Assembly: GCA_001598975.1 (NCBI GenBank)
Contig: BBXU01001237.1
Coordinates: forward strand, 1-64,000
Reading direction: 5' to 3'
DNA length: 64,000 bases
Source of the DNA: Parachlorella kessleri
Lineage: Eukaryota > Chlorophyta > Trebouxiophyceae > Chlorellales > Chlorellaceae
This document shows positions 45,877 through 58,500 of the stretch, one piece after another. Each line of letters starts with the position of its first letter. Position 1 is the stretch's first letter. Below the pieces are notes generated by a model, which did not search any database, was not told the DNA's origin, and saw nothing but the letters and a program-made list of their open reading frames with translations. Both the position numbers and the translations under genes were made by a program.

Positions 45877-48800
45877 ATGTTCAGTGGGCTCTCAACGCTC
45901 AGGGAGAAAGAGAAGGTCAAGAAGCCGCCCTCAGAGCAGGCCTTGAAACTCCAGGCCTACCTCGCAGCACAGTACGGGGGTGGAGCGTCCGGGGCGGGCG
46001 AGGATGTTGCCGCCAAGAAGAAAAAGAAGAAGAAAAGAGCACCAGCTGTTGGGCCAGGGGTGCGCATCTTGGACCACGACGTGAGCGGGTTTGCTGCTGT
46101 GGCTGCCAGCAAGAAGGGGTCAGCTGTTGCGCGGCTAACCACTGAAGAAGAGGGCGAGGACGATGAAGGTATGCTTGCGTTTGCCAGTGGGTCCTTGGTA
46201 CCTAGCCAGCTTGTTTGCCACTGCTAGCAGCTTGTTGGGTGGCATGGTTGTTGCGCTTGGCGGCTGGACAGCAGGCAAGCACTTCTTGTGTTGGCTGGTG
46301 AGTAGGCAGCGCTCGAACAGGAAGGGCCGGCTGCGACGTCGGAAGGCCGGGGGCTTGCTCGGCTGAGCAGGCTTGTATCCATTGCACCCACTGCAGACCA
46401 GCCTGTCATTGCCAACCCAGAGGAGGCTGAGAGGCTGAGGCTGTTAGCGGAGAGGGAGAGGCAGTACTTTGGTCAAGGGGATGATGGCAGTGGCTGGGCA
46501 CAGCAGGCTTCTCCTGGGGACAGCCCAGACGCTTCGCCGCCAAGGCGCCAGCAGCGGCACGACAGCCCAGACGCCTCTCCCCCCAGGCGGCGGCAGCGGC
46601 ACGACAGCCCAGACGCCTCTCCCCCCAGGCGGCAGCAGGGGCATGACAGCCCAGACGCTTCGCCGCCCAGGCGGCAGCAGCGGCACGATAGCCCAGATGC
46701 CTCCCCCCCCAGGCGGCAGCGGCATGATACCCCAGATGCCTCACCCCCCCGGCGGCAGCGGCATGATAGGTGAGCTGCACGGAGCCACAATGTTCAGCTG
46801 GTGGTCTTGCCTGGTCGTGGCTGGTAGGTGGCCACTGGCTTGGTGTGATTGACTATCTTGCTTTAGTTACGGGGCCAGCTCAACTTAGGTTTTATGTAGT
46901 GCCAACTGTATTCCATTGACGGCATGTGAAAAACAACAGGGAGGCAGGTGTGTAGTTTGTTGTTTCCCGGCAGAATGATCTGCAATTGATCATGCCGCAA
47001 TATGTATACCTGTGCTTCGCCTCCAAGGTGATGCTGGCATGACAATTGAGGTTGGGTATCAGGCTGGTCATTTGACTGGGTGCACCAACGATTGGGCTGT
47101 CTGTCTGGTGGCTGTGGGTGCAGCTGCAAGCCTGTGCAGCCCTTGACTCTCCCCAGTTGCTTGTCAATGGGCGTGGGAGCAGAGGCCAGTTTGGGCGCCC
47201 TTTTTCTCTGATGTGGACCGTGCAACTAGTGAGGCAACCATTCACCCTAGTGCCAGGGATGTCAAGCACAGTTCCCTGGAAACCCCGGTTGCAGCCCTGA
47301 GGATGCCTCCCCGCCGCGGCGCCGGCGGCATGACAGCCCTGAGGGTGCAAGCCCACCCCGCCGCGGCCGCCAGCAGGGCTCTCCAGATTTGAGCCCGCCG
47401 CGCAAGAGGGGCGCAGCAAGCGAGGGTGGCAGCGGGCGCGAGGAGGACGCAAGCGAGGCAGCCAAACGGCAGCGGCTCATGTCAGATGGCACGCTTGCGG
47501 GCATGGTGTCAGGTCAGTGTAATGCTTTTGAGGTGTGCTGGCCGATGATGCCAATGGAGTGCAAGACAATTTTTATTTTCACTGATTAGACAAGGTAACT
47601 AAGGCCGAGGATGATCGCACTGTACTGGCGTGTGCAGGTGGGGGATGGTATTCGTCTCTCACTCACCTTGTCTGGATACCTCACCCGGCTCTCACCATGG
47701 CTGATGTTAATCTATGCAGGTCGGGAGCTGATGGTGGAGATGCGGCGCAAGCGAGAGGCAGAGCGTAGGCGTTTTTCTGAGCTGGGCCAGGATGTGACTG
47801 GCAAGGGCGCGGAAACGGTGAGGGCAGCATGCATTCCAGCCTAGCGGCAGCGGTGTGACCTGCTTGGGTGACTGAGCAGCTGGAACGGGCCTCTGGTACC
47901 CTACCCATTGGCAGCAACTAGCTCAGTTGGTAGTTTTAGGTTTGCCGGGGCTAGGCAACAGGTCTGCACAAGGCGATGCTTGTGGGATGCCCTCCAGGGG
48001 GCGCTTTCCCCTGGCACACCCTTCAGCGACTACGCTGCAGCCGCATGGTTATCCTGGACCCATTGAGGTGCTTGATACCTTGCAGCAGCTGGCCTTGGGT
48101 CCTCCTGCTGCCCTTACAGCCCAGTCACCCCGGGAGCCCTCATGGTTGTTGTAGGTGTATCGAGACAAGGAAGGCCGTGCAGTGACCAAGGAAGAGTTCC
48201 AGGAGCAGCAGGCCAAGGCCCGCAAAAAGGCGGAGTATGAGGCGGAGCGGGACCTGGCCTGGGGCGGGGGTCTCAAGCAGCGGCAGGAGGCGGAGGCCAG
48301 GGCAGCTGAGATGCAACGGGAGGCCGCCAAGCCCTTTGCCAGGTAGGCACTGGGGGGCAAAATTTAGGGCAAGGTGGGGGACCAGGTAGCGCAGTGGAAG
48401 AAGGGTTGCGTCAGGTGCTGACTCTTAAGTGGTGATAGTGCCGCAAGGGTGTGAGGGAGCTGCGCCATACATCTGCTGGCTCGTTGAGGCCTTGGATTGG
48501 ATAGGTAGTGGCCACACCACCGTGTGTGTGCTTTCATGAAGGACGCATATCGTGACCAGGGAATGTGGCTGCAATGTCCGCGGTCCAGCGGCGAGCAGTG
48601 CTTGCCCTATTCCTGCAGGACTCGGGATGATGCGGATTTGGACCAGCTGCAGCGTGAGCAGCTGCGGTGGGGCGACCCCATGGCACACCTGGTCCGCAAG
48701 AAGCAGCCACTGCTGGATGAGCCGCCGCCGCTGCTGCAAGGAGGTACGTTGTATGGTATTGTGATGCGCTGTGGGTCCTGTCACTGGCTAGCACTCACAA

Positions 48801-49205
48801 CATGGTTTGCACGGCTGGTCTGCACCGGAATGGCTGGCAAGCCCATGTTTTGACAAGTCATGCACGCGACACAGTCTCTCTATGACGCTCTCCGCGGGTC
48901 CACTCTGGCAGCGAGGGAGGGTGCTTTGCTAGTCTCCCAAGACAGTAAGCTGTTTTTTCTGCCGGGTTGCAGCCCACGGCGAGCGGCTGAAGAAGTCAGG
49001 GTTCATCGTGCCTCAGGAGGTGCCGCCTCACAGCTGGCTGCGCCGCGGCGTGGGGCCCCCGCCCAACCGCTATGGTATAAAGCCTGGCCGGCACTGGGAT
49101 GGGGTGGACCGTAGCAACGGCTTTGAGCAGAAGATGTTCAGGACGCAGAATGAGCTGAAGCGGCGGGAGCAGGAGGCCTGGCAGTGGGCACAGGAGGACA
49201 TGTAG
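45877..49205 (+). CDS. BUD13: BUD13 (Cwc26) pre-mRNA splicing factor
   Basis: Seven exons, about 508 residues: 45877-46168, 46397-46769, 47295-47512, 47720-47817, 48155-48342, 48619-48743, 48973-49205. BUD13 forms the RES complex with Pml1/SNIP1 and Snu17/RBMX2 on the activated spliceosome. The conserved C-terminal half is complete: [56 protein letters not shown]-type block ([15 protein letters not shown]) and the hallmark [18 protein letters not shown] near the end. The N terminus has [13 protein letters not shown], a Lys run and [10 protein letters not shown], as in other BUD13 proteins. The middle carries about nine [15 protein letters not shown] repeats. The ATG at 45877 is the first in frame that gives the family-like start. 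The frame is open before it but lacks another ATG. Confidence 0.95.
46518..46768 (+). repeat. Coding tandem repeat in BUD13
   Basis: Six near-identical units of about 42 bp (two end units slightly shorter) encode (H)[13 protein letters not shown]. Two diverged units follow in the next exon (47295-47370). Arg/Ser-Pro repeats in this place are known in BUD13, but here they are unusually regular. Confidence 0.85.
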
Positions 49206-49528
49206 CTTGAGTTGATGAGGTGCCTCTCCTTGTTACTTGGGACCGTGGGACAGGCACTCCTCTATCTAGGGTTGCATGTTGCAAGCATCATTAGCTTGCA
49301 TGATGCTTCTTGGGGCGTCTTGAAGGTTACCTTGGATTTGCTGCACTTCTACGTCTTTGAGCATGAGCAACGTACTCAGCGGTGAGAAGAGCTCGAAAAA
49401 GTCTTACGGTCAGAGTCGTGCCATGCGTGCGCTGGCCAGGCGCTGGCCAGGCCGGGGCGCCGGTTTCTGGAGGCACTTTGGTTGGATTGGCAGCAAGGCC
49501 TGGAGCCGCATTGTGGTCTAAGGTTCAG
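49206..49528. other. Intergenic between BUD13 and GCN2
   Basis: Both neighbours read on the plus strand. It must hold the BUD13 3' UTR and GCN2 promoter. Nothing specific was recognised. Confidence 0.45.
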
Positions 49529-52500
49529 ATGGCAAAGAAAAAGAAAAAAGCGGCCAAGCAGAAGAAGGGCGCAAAGAATGAGGCCGACCTTGAGGAAGCT
49601 AGGGACGAAATGCTGGCGCTCAGTGCCATCTTTGCTGAGGCGATGGTCGTGGATGAGCACCAGGCCGGGTTTAACCTAAGAGTAGTACCGCACCCAGGGG
49701 AGGCTGAAGCCAATCACGTCGCAATCCAGCTGACAGTCAGGTAATGACGTCCAGACGGTGGACCAGTGACGCACAGCGTACTATGGCAGTGCACACTGAG
49801 CTCTTGTTAGTTGCCAGGGCAGCTTGGAAACCAGCTGCCACAGAGGCTCGACACCCAGCAGCCAACGTGTGCACCAGCTAGGAAGTACACCAGCCCTGAT
49901 CCTCACGTGTGCTTCCCCACCCTGCTTCCCGCAGCTATCCTCGCAGCTACCCCCATGAGGAGCTGGGGTTGAAGCTGGTGGAGCCACAGGGCCTGGCGGA
50001 CGCTGACGTCAAGGCCTTGTCCAAGCAGCTCCACCAGACAGCGGCGCAGTATGCGGCAGAGGGCGAAATCTGCTGCTTCCAGTTGGTCAACATGTGTCAG
50101 GAGTTCCTCCAGGAGCGCAATTTCCCGGCGGAGGAGGACTCTGACGAGCCGCCAGCGCCTGAGTCGCTGTGGCATGAGATGCAGCAGAGGGAAAGCAACG
50201 CGGAGCTGGCCACTGCCAGCGCAGCTGATGTGGACTTCTCTTTCAGGGCTTCTGGCTTCCTGGGTGGTGATAACTGGGGATTTGACGACATTGGCGGCAG
50301 CCTTTTTGCAGAGCCAGCAGACCCTGTGTGGTCGGCGGCGGCAGTGCCTAGCTCTCCACCTCCAGCCTCTGTTATGGTAAGGAGGGAACCTGAGCAGTAG
50401 TATGGCTCTGCAGGTGGTAAGCTATGCCTGAGCATGCTTGCTGTTTTACATAGTTTTGTGTGAAATAATAATGGTAGTCCTGCTTCCTTCCCGCATGCCG
50501 TTGAAGAAAGTCATACTACAGCAGGCATGCAGGCAACAGGCACCCTTGTGTGTGGGGCTTGAGCCAGCAAGCAACTGGGGGTGTGTGCACCAAATGTTTT
50601 GCAGGGTTCTGGCCTTGCAACCAAACCCAAGACTCCTAAATCGCCCAAGGCAGCAGCCAGGCAGCTTGCTGGCGAGGCCACAGGCCACGCCTTTGCCCAC
50701 ACAAAAAGACAACTACCAGAGGGCCGCACAGTCACGGTGGCGATCGCCAGACCAGCACCGGCGGACGCTGCCGCGGCAGCGGGGACAGGTCCGTCAGCCG
50801 GAGCTAGGCAAGAGGAGGTGACAGCGGCTACAGTTGGGGCACAGGTTTTTAAAGAAGGCACAGCAACAGCAGCAGGGCCGGCAAAGCTCCCAACAGACCC
50901 CGTGCCCGCAGCAGCAGCCGAGCCAGCAGAACAGCCAGTGCAGCCGTTAAATGCCAGGCCAGCTGAGCAGCGGGAGCCCTCCTCCAGGGATGTCAGCGTT
51001 GCAGGGCAGCGGTCACCGTTTGAGTCTGCCTCTGAAGCTGGCACAAGCAGATCAGGAGCCGCCGAAGCAGCAGCAGCAGTAGCAGCAACAAATGCCCCAT
51101 CCATAAGTCGTGTCAATACTATGCTGACAGCCATGAAGCAAAGCATCAGCGCTGTTAGCAAAGCTGTGCTGCCCAAGTTGTTACGAAGACAGCTGGAAGG
51201 TGGGGAGGCGCAGCTGATGGGGCTGGCATGCCCCGTGCGTCAAAAGTTTGATGAGAGACAGCAAGAGTTGCGCCATGTTTGCAGCCAAGCGTCTGTATCC
51301 GGACTCCTTTTGGACATGGCTAGCTAGCCTTGTGAAGAGAGATTATCGGGCGTCGCAGTGGGGTCGGATGGCATGCCATGGGGCTGCTAGGGCTCCCAGG
51401 CAGAATAGCATGAACGTAGATAAGCATCTGTGCTATTCTGTGCTCTCCCATGTCAGCGAAGCTGCCCAATAGACCTGCCATGTCCACTGTGGCCCAACCC
51501 ACCGCCTCGGCTGCGCCTCTGCAGGGCAGCACAGTGAGTCAGCGTCTGAAGATGGGGACTCTACGGCGGGGGTACCCGAGAACGATGCCGAGCGTGACCA
51601 GATTCGGAGGGAGCTGCTGATGGGTCACCTTCTGACCCTGGCTGCCAGTGGCGGCAACGCGGCAGTGCCGCCCCATGCGCTGCCGGCGGTGGCTGCCATG
51701 CTGCAAGTAAGGGCTGAAGTGCTTTGCGGGTGTGCCAGCTGGGGACCAGGGACAGATGTCTGGTATAGTTTGCGCATTCTCTTGCATTCCTGCGTCAGTG
51801 CTTCAGATAGGATGATGGCGCATTCCGAGGATCGCTTCAAGTACGTCTTCAATGCTCGCTTAACCGCAATGAGTCCGGAGATGTCCCCGTTCACAAGTCG
51901 GCGCTGTCGCTACTTGCAGTCTCAGAGCTTGCTGCCCAAGTGGGTGGGATGGACTCTCACCCAGCAGCCTGCACTGTTTGACCGCGCCTTCCAGCGTCTC
52001 TTCTCCCAGGTCGGTGAGGGGGCTGGCTGGGAAGGCCGCAAGCCGCGGGCTTTTCAGTGTTATGCTCGCCAGGATGTCCCATGCGTTGTAGCTGCCTAGC
52101 CTTATACTTTTATACCAGGTGTACCTGGGTTGGTTCAGGTGGCCTCCAAGCGCTTTTGCCCGCATTGGCTTGTGCTTGCAATACATGGATGCCACGAGGC
52201 CAGCCATGGTTGGTGTCAGTGCAGGAGATGCAGCGTCGCTCCTCCAGCGGCGGCAGCAGTGACCAGCAGGACCCTTCTGTGTCCTGGGCTATTGACCGCT
52301 TCTGGCAGCGGCGCCCCATGCTGGCCAGCCGCAGCCTCAACACCCTGCGATCCAAGCCTCTGGGCATGCTCAACAATGACGGTGGGTCCCTGGGAGCCAG
52401 GCTGGCAGCCTTGTTTGCTGCTGTGAATTGGCCTTCCCTCCGCTGTGCCTCCTGCTAGCTTGCAGCTTGAATCAACCCACACTAAGTTTGTACCGAGGGT

Positions 52501-55500
52501 GGCAGGCACACTGACCTGATGCATGCTTGGCCAAGCCTGGATCATTGTGGGTATGCATGCTGCGGTATGTTAATGTTCAGTTAGGTTGATCTTGCCTGCT
52601 GCCTGCCTTGCAGGCCAGCAGCCTGCCTCCCGCTACGAAACAGATTTTGCGGAGATCCGGCAGCTTGGCCGGGGAGGTTATGGGGTGGTGATGGCAGCAG
52701 TCAACCGCATGGATGGCAGGTGATGCTGCTGCTCAGTCACAACTTGCGCAGGTTTGCTGCAGCTGTTGCTCTAGGTTCGGCGCAGCTTGGCACCAAACGC
52801 TTACGCTTGCAAACACAGGCTGCTCAAGCGATTGGTATGCAGGCAGTATGCCATCAAGAAGATTCTGCTGGATGCCCACTCGCCCCACGCCTACGCCCGC
52901 ATCATGCGGGAGGTGACCACTTTGTCTCGGTTGCAGCACCCCAACGTGGTCCGCTACTACCAGGCAAGTAGAGGCTAGGGCGGGTGAACTTTGCACCATG
53001 GCTGCCTGCTCTCTTTGCCCTTTCATCATGAAGACTCCGGCTTAACATCATCCCACGCTTGGTGCTGCGGAAGTCCCCTGGCTGGCACATGTCCTTACAC
53101 CAGAAACTGTGGTTACATCGTATTTATGAATGGCAGTGCCAGTTCACAATAGTGTCAGTGTATGCTGCAGGCCTGGGTCGAGACAACAACAGCAGCTGGC
53201 GTGGGCCATGTGGGTGATAGCGAGTCCGAGGGCAGCGAGTGGGGCGGCAGCAGCTCACTGACCCCTTCACTGCAGCCCAGCTCCCCGGCAGCAACAGCAG
53301 CGGCGGCCATCAGGCGGCATTCGCCTCGCAGCGGCGCAGCGGCAGCAGGGGTAGCAGGGATGGGGGTAACCCCAGGCCGCGGCTTGGGATTGAGAGCAGT
53401 AACTGCGCCGGTGCCGACAGCAGGGCGGGGTGTCCAGCCTGGCGGCCTTTACCCTGTGACAGAGAACTCCCGGGAGGGGCGGGCAAGTTCTCCCTCCAAC
53501 TGGGATACCAGCAGGGGCGGTGATGCCTCCACCGTGACCACGTCTTCTGCCGAGGGTGGTGGGGGCGCTTGGGGAGGAGGCCTGGGCAACCTAGCAGTGG
53601 CGGATGGTGCCAGACTACTGAGCTCCGCGCACGGCAGCGCTTCACGGCTGACAGTACTGTCTGGGGACTCGTCGACGGGGCCGCCGTGGCAGTCAGCCTA
53701 TGGCGGGTCGGACAGCGATGAGGACCCTGACTCGGGAGGAGCTGCCAGCAGCAGCACATCTTCCGGTGGCTCCAGCGGCAGCGGCAGCAGTGGCAGTGGG
53801 AGCAGTAGTGCGGCGGGTAGCGAGAGCCGCAGCCCCGACCGGGGTGCAACCGGCGGGGACGAGACAGAAGGCAGGCCTGCCGGCATGCCCATGTCGCGCG
53901 GGGCCAGCGGGGACACCAGCAGCAGCGCCTTCACGTTTGAGCGCCCCGCCAGCGGCACAGGAGGCAGCGGCGAGCGAGGCCACGGTGGCGCCAGGGCAGC
54001 GGGGCAGCTGGCAGGGGGTGGCTCCTCCTCACAGCCGTCCCTTCTGCCCAAGGGCAGGTCGCCACGGCAAAGGAGCGTGCTGTTCATACAGATGGAGTTC
54101 TGCCCTCGGTGAGTGGGTTCCTGCTTGATTGACCGTGGCGGCAGTCTAGTGTTTGCAGCCAGAAGCTTAAGCTGCACGGCTCCATGCAGTAACTGGTGCT
54201 GCTTAGCCATGTGGGAAGGGGCAATCCCGGGCATCATCTGCCATCTTGCCCAGGCTGTCTCTTGCCTAGGCTGCAGGCACCACAGGGGCTGGGTGCACCT
54301 GCAAGGTTGCTGGGTTCGCCCTCATTTCAGCTGGTGCTGCATGCAGGACGCTGCGAGATGTGCTCGATGCGGGGCCACTAGAAGATGCGGACAGGTGGCG
54401 TGTGCTGCGGCAGATACTGGCTGGCCTAGCACACATCCACTCGCAGGTCAGGCTGGGTTTTTGTACCTCGTCACCATGCAGTCATTTCATGGGAGGTGGG
54501 GAGTGATAATTGGTATGAAATTCCTGGAGGTGAAATGAAAGCAGAGGTAACACTTTAGGAAGCTGGTATGTCTGTGGGGCTTTAGTGCCTTAACTGTGCC
54601 TGGAATTCCCAGACAACACCTAAGGCTTAAAGGACAAGCTTCGCGCCTGGGGATGTGGGGTTGAGAAATGGAGGAGTGTGGATGGGTTGCCTGTGCCGCA
54701 GGGCATCATCCATCGAGACTTGAAGCCGGCCAACATCTTCTACGACTCCAAGGGAGACATCAAGCTGGGGGATTTCGGTGAGAGCCTAAACCAGCATGTC
54801 CTACATCGCAGCATCCCATTGATGGTCCCCCCCCACCCACCCCCCCACCCACCACACACACACACACAAGGCTGGTGTCCCCGTGTGTGAGTCCACGGTT
54901 GCCAGGGTGTTGTGGCCCGCCACGTTCAAGCTGACATTCTCACAGTCTCAGGGCCACAGCATGTGATGCTTTGTACGCAGGGCTAGCAAAATTCAATGTG
55001 CAAGGTGCTGACGGGGAGCTCCCTGCTATGCCAGCTGGCCCCAGCGCGGTGCCTGGCACATCGGGGGTTGGGGCGGGCCATGCCTCCGGCACGCTGCGCG
55101 CTGGGCCCAGCACACTGGCCTCAGAGGCCACCGGCGTCTGCGGGACTTCCATGTATATCAGGTGGGCCTTCCATGCCATTAGGTGCGCGGGGTGGCCCTG
55201 CCGGTAGGGTGCCCTTGTGCCAGGCTGTGCAATTTGTCGGCTGGCCAGCCGCTGGCTGTGTAGCTATGCTCCGCTTAGTAGCGCTGGCCAGGGCACCGGT
55301 TCTAGCAGCAAGACGGCATTGAAGCATATGCAAAGTGAGTGCATTGCCCTTGAACTAGCAGGTTCGTTGGGTGGCACAGGCCCCCTGGCCGTGTAATACA
55401 CGACACCGGCGGATGCCTTACACTGGTTAAGGGTTTTCCCTCAAAGCTTACCGGTCTTTTACCTTGTAGAGTAGGAGTAGGTTTGCGCAAATACAAAGTA

Positions 55501-58500
55501 GGCCGCACTTCTTCTGCTGGCATCAACCGAACCAAGGCATTCCGGCCATCTTTTGCTGGTGCCTGCTGGCGTTGCTGCAGCCCTGAGATCGCCAACGGCT
55601 GGGCCAGCTACGATGAGAAGGTGGACCTCTACTCACTGGGCGTGGTGGCCTTTGAGCTCTGGCACCCCTTCTCCACCGGCATGGAGCGTGTGGTGCTGCT
55701 GAGGGACCTGCGGGAAAACGACGTCATGCCCGCGGACTTTGAGGCGGCCAACCCGGTGGTGCGTAGCACCACAGGCACTACTCCGCGTCTGGGTGCGGGA
55801 AGGGGTGCTTTAGGCCTCATGACGCGTGCCTGGCCATGTTTTTCTTGCGCCAGGGAGTGAGCCACTGGGAGTCAGCGGTACTACCCGCCGCCTGTTGGGG
55901 CTGCCCTACTTGTAGTCTAGTCTGCGGCCTCCCATCTCTTGCACAGGTCGACTTTCAGTAACAACTTGAGCAGCGCACCGCATTCTGCGCAGGTGTGTCA
56001 GCTCATACGCTGGCTGATGGCGCCCAACCCCGCCCAGCGGCCCACAGCCAAGGAGGTGCTGCGCTCCGACCTGCTGCCCGCCACAGGTAAGCTGGGGCTG
56101 CACGCATCACCAAACCCTCCATGTCCCACCTTGCCTGAGCAACATCTCCTGCCATCGAGGCTGTGCCATGCAGCGAATTGCACCGCCTTGCACTTCACGG
56201 GCCTTTGGGAGGCGTGCCCCATGCCCTCCCTTCTCTCCACACCTGCATGCTCCGCTTGCCACTCCTGCAGTTGGGGATGAGCAGCTGCGAGATCTTCTGC
56301 GGTCTCTCCCCGACAACCCTGCAACTTATGACAAGGTGGTGGACGCCGTGTTCAACCTGTCGCGAGGCAGCGAGGCGCCGGCAGCTGACGAGGCGGCAGG
56401 GGCGCCGGCGCCAGTCCAGGTCAGCAAGGGCTCACCTCCTGCGTGTGGGGGGGTGCACCTTGCATGTCATGGCACATGATCGCTTGCCTGACAGTGGGCA
56501 TGGTGAGGATTGGGTGGCTACACAATGCCTGACGGCCGGCAAGATGCCACAGCAGGGAGCAAAGGGGTGAGCACATGGTCGCTGAAACTAGAGAAAAGGG
56601 TATTGCATGTACCATCATGCATGCTTGCCCTGTGTGTGCGTGCAGATGGCAGCCCGGGACCACATTGTGGAGTGCGTGAAGGAGGTGTTTTGCCGGCATG
56701 GCGCAGTGCCCATGTTCAGCCTTGACGTGGGGTTTGCCACTGCGGAGGACCCCAAAGGAGCCATGCAGGTGGGTGGGCGCGTTGGGTGGGGAAGGGGGTG
56801 GGGGGTCATGTCCACTGGCAGTGACCGCGACTAATAACTAAGCTGAAGTTATTGGGGTGATTCTCCTGGTAGCAAGTACCAGACATCTGGTGCCTCTTGG
56901 CAGTGCGTTCTTCTGCCAGGACTGTAGCTTGGAGTAGGCCTGGAGTGTGCGCACCTGTCACCTTCCATTACTAGTGAGAGGCGCTCTGCCTATTGTCTGG
57001 TGCACGTCCATTGCTGTTTCTCTGTCGCTGTAGGTAGTGTCGCCATCTGGCGTCAAGCTGGCCCTGCGATATGAGATGCGGCAACCCTTCGCCAGCTGGG
57101 TGGTGCACCAGGTGCGTACGCTCCCTCGCCGCTTGCCAACTAACAGCATCTGACACACGGGCTGTGGTGCTCACGGCCTCCCCCCCTGCAGAAGGAGTGC
57201 CACTCACTTAGCTGCTAGACTGCAGGCACTGTGGTTGGGCTTGTCCAAATCAGTGGCTGCCGGGGCGGGGCACTGTTGCCCGCATTGCCCAAGTCAGTAC
57301 ATAAGTTCCCGTCCGGGCTTACCATCCCTACCTACTTATACCTCTCTCTCTTTATGCGCGTCTTTCAAGCCTGCCTCCTACATGCGTCACCCGCGCAGGT
57401 GGCCAAGGGCGGCTCTGGCAGCATGCTTGTAGAGGGGTTCCGGCGGTACGAGCTGGCCTGGGTGCAGCGGCGCGTGTCTGGGCAGGCGGGGCTGCCGCGC
57501 TCCTACCTGCAGGCAGACCTGGACTTTGTGCTGCCATTGGCCAGGACTTCTGCGGAGCAGCTGCTGGGGGAGGCGGAGGTAAGTGACCAACTGATAAGTG
57601 CTCGAGGAGTTTGTAGGGCACTGTTGTAGCCCTTATGCTCGTCGGGTTACCCTGGCACCTAAGGGTGTGTTTCTGGGCGCTGCTGGCGTGTCTGCAAGCT
57701 GTCTGGTAGGCCCGCTGGGCCTATGGTGCTGGCCCACTGCTGTTTTGGCCCCTGGCGCGGGAAGTCTTGGCATCGAGTTTCCAGGCTGCAGTGCCACCTT
57801 GCTAGGCTCAGGCCATCTGCATGAGGATGCTGCCTAGCATGCATGCCTCCCTGGTACCGTGCCTTGCCTACTCTGCTTGGCATGCTCTAGGCCACTCTTC
57901 TGAATGGTTTGACTGCTGTGTGGGCCACAGGTGATGAGCGCTGTGCACGATGTGTTGCTGGAGCTGCCCGAGTGCGGCCAGCTGGAGGTCCGCATCGGCC
58001 ACCGCCACCTCTTTGAGCTGGCCCTGCAGTACGTGGGTGAGTGCAGCCTGGCGCCTTCTTGTTTCCTTGGGTCTCCCGCCCTACACCGGTGCCTCCAGGC
58101 CTCCTTCCATTTTCGTGGCTTACTGTCCCTCCAGTGTGTGTGTGTGTCGGTATGTGTGTAGGAACCGCCAGTACTCTTGCCACGCTGAGGATTATTCTAT
58201 AGCCAGGGTGACTGGTGCCATACCCGCACCACGCAGTAGGGCCTGGTGCTTGCCATTGCGGGTATCGTCCCTGCCACAGGTGCGTAATGGTGCACCCAGA
58301 TGAGCTCTCGCCCAACCCAAGAAGAGCTAGGCGTCCCAAGCTCCCCCTCCCTGGCCCCTGCCCCCTCCTCAGGCGTTTCCCGCGAGCTGCGTGGCAGCGT
58401 GGCCCAGCTGCTGTCCACCGCCTCCGCGGCCTCCCCCCTCCACGCCCAGGCACGCTCCAAGCGCTGGCCCTCCATTCGGGCGGGGCTTGAGGGCCTGGGC

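Noticed and set aside
46406..46780. Minus-strand frames with Gly/Arg repeats
   Set aside because: Antisense reading of the BUD13 tandem repeat, which keeps all frames open.
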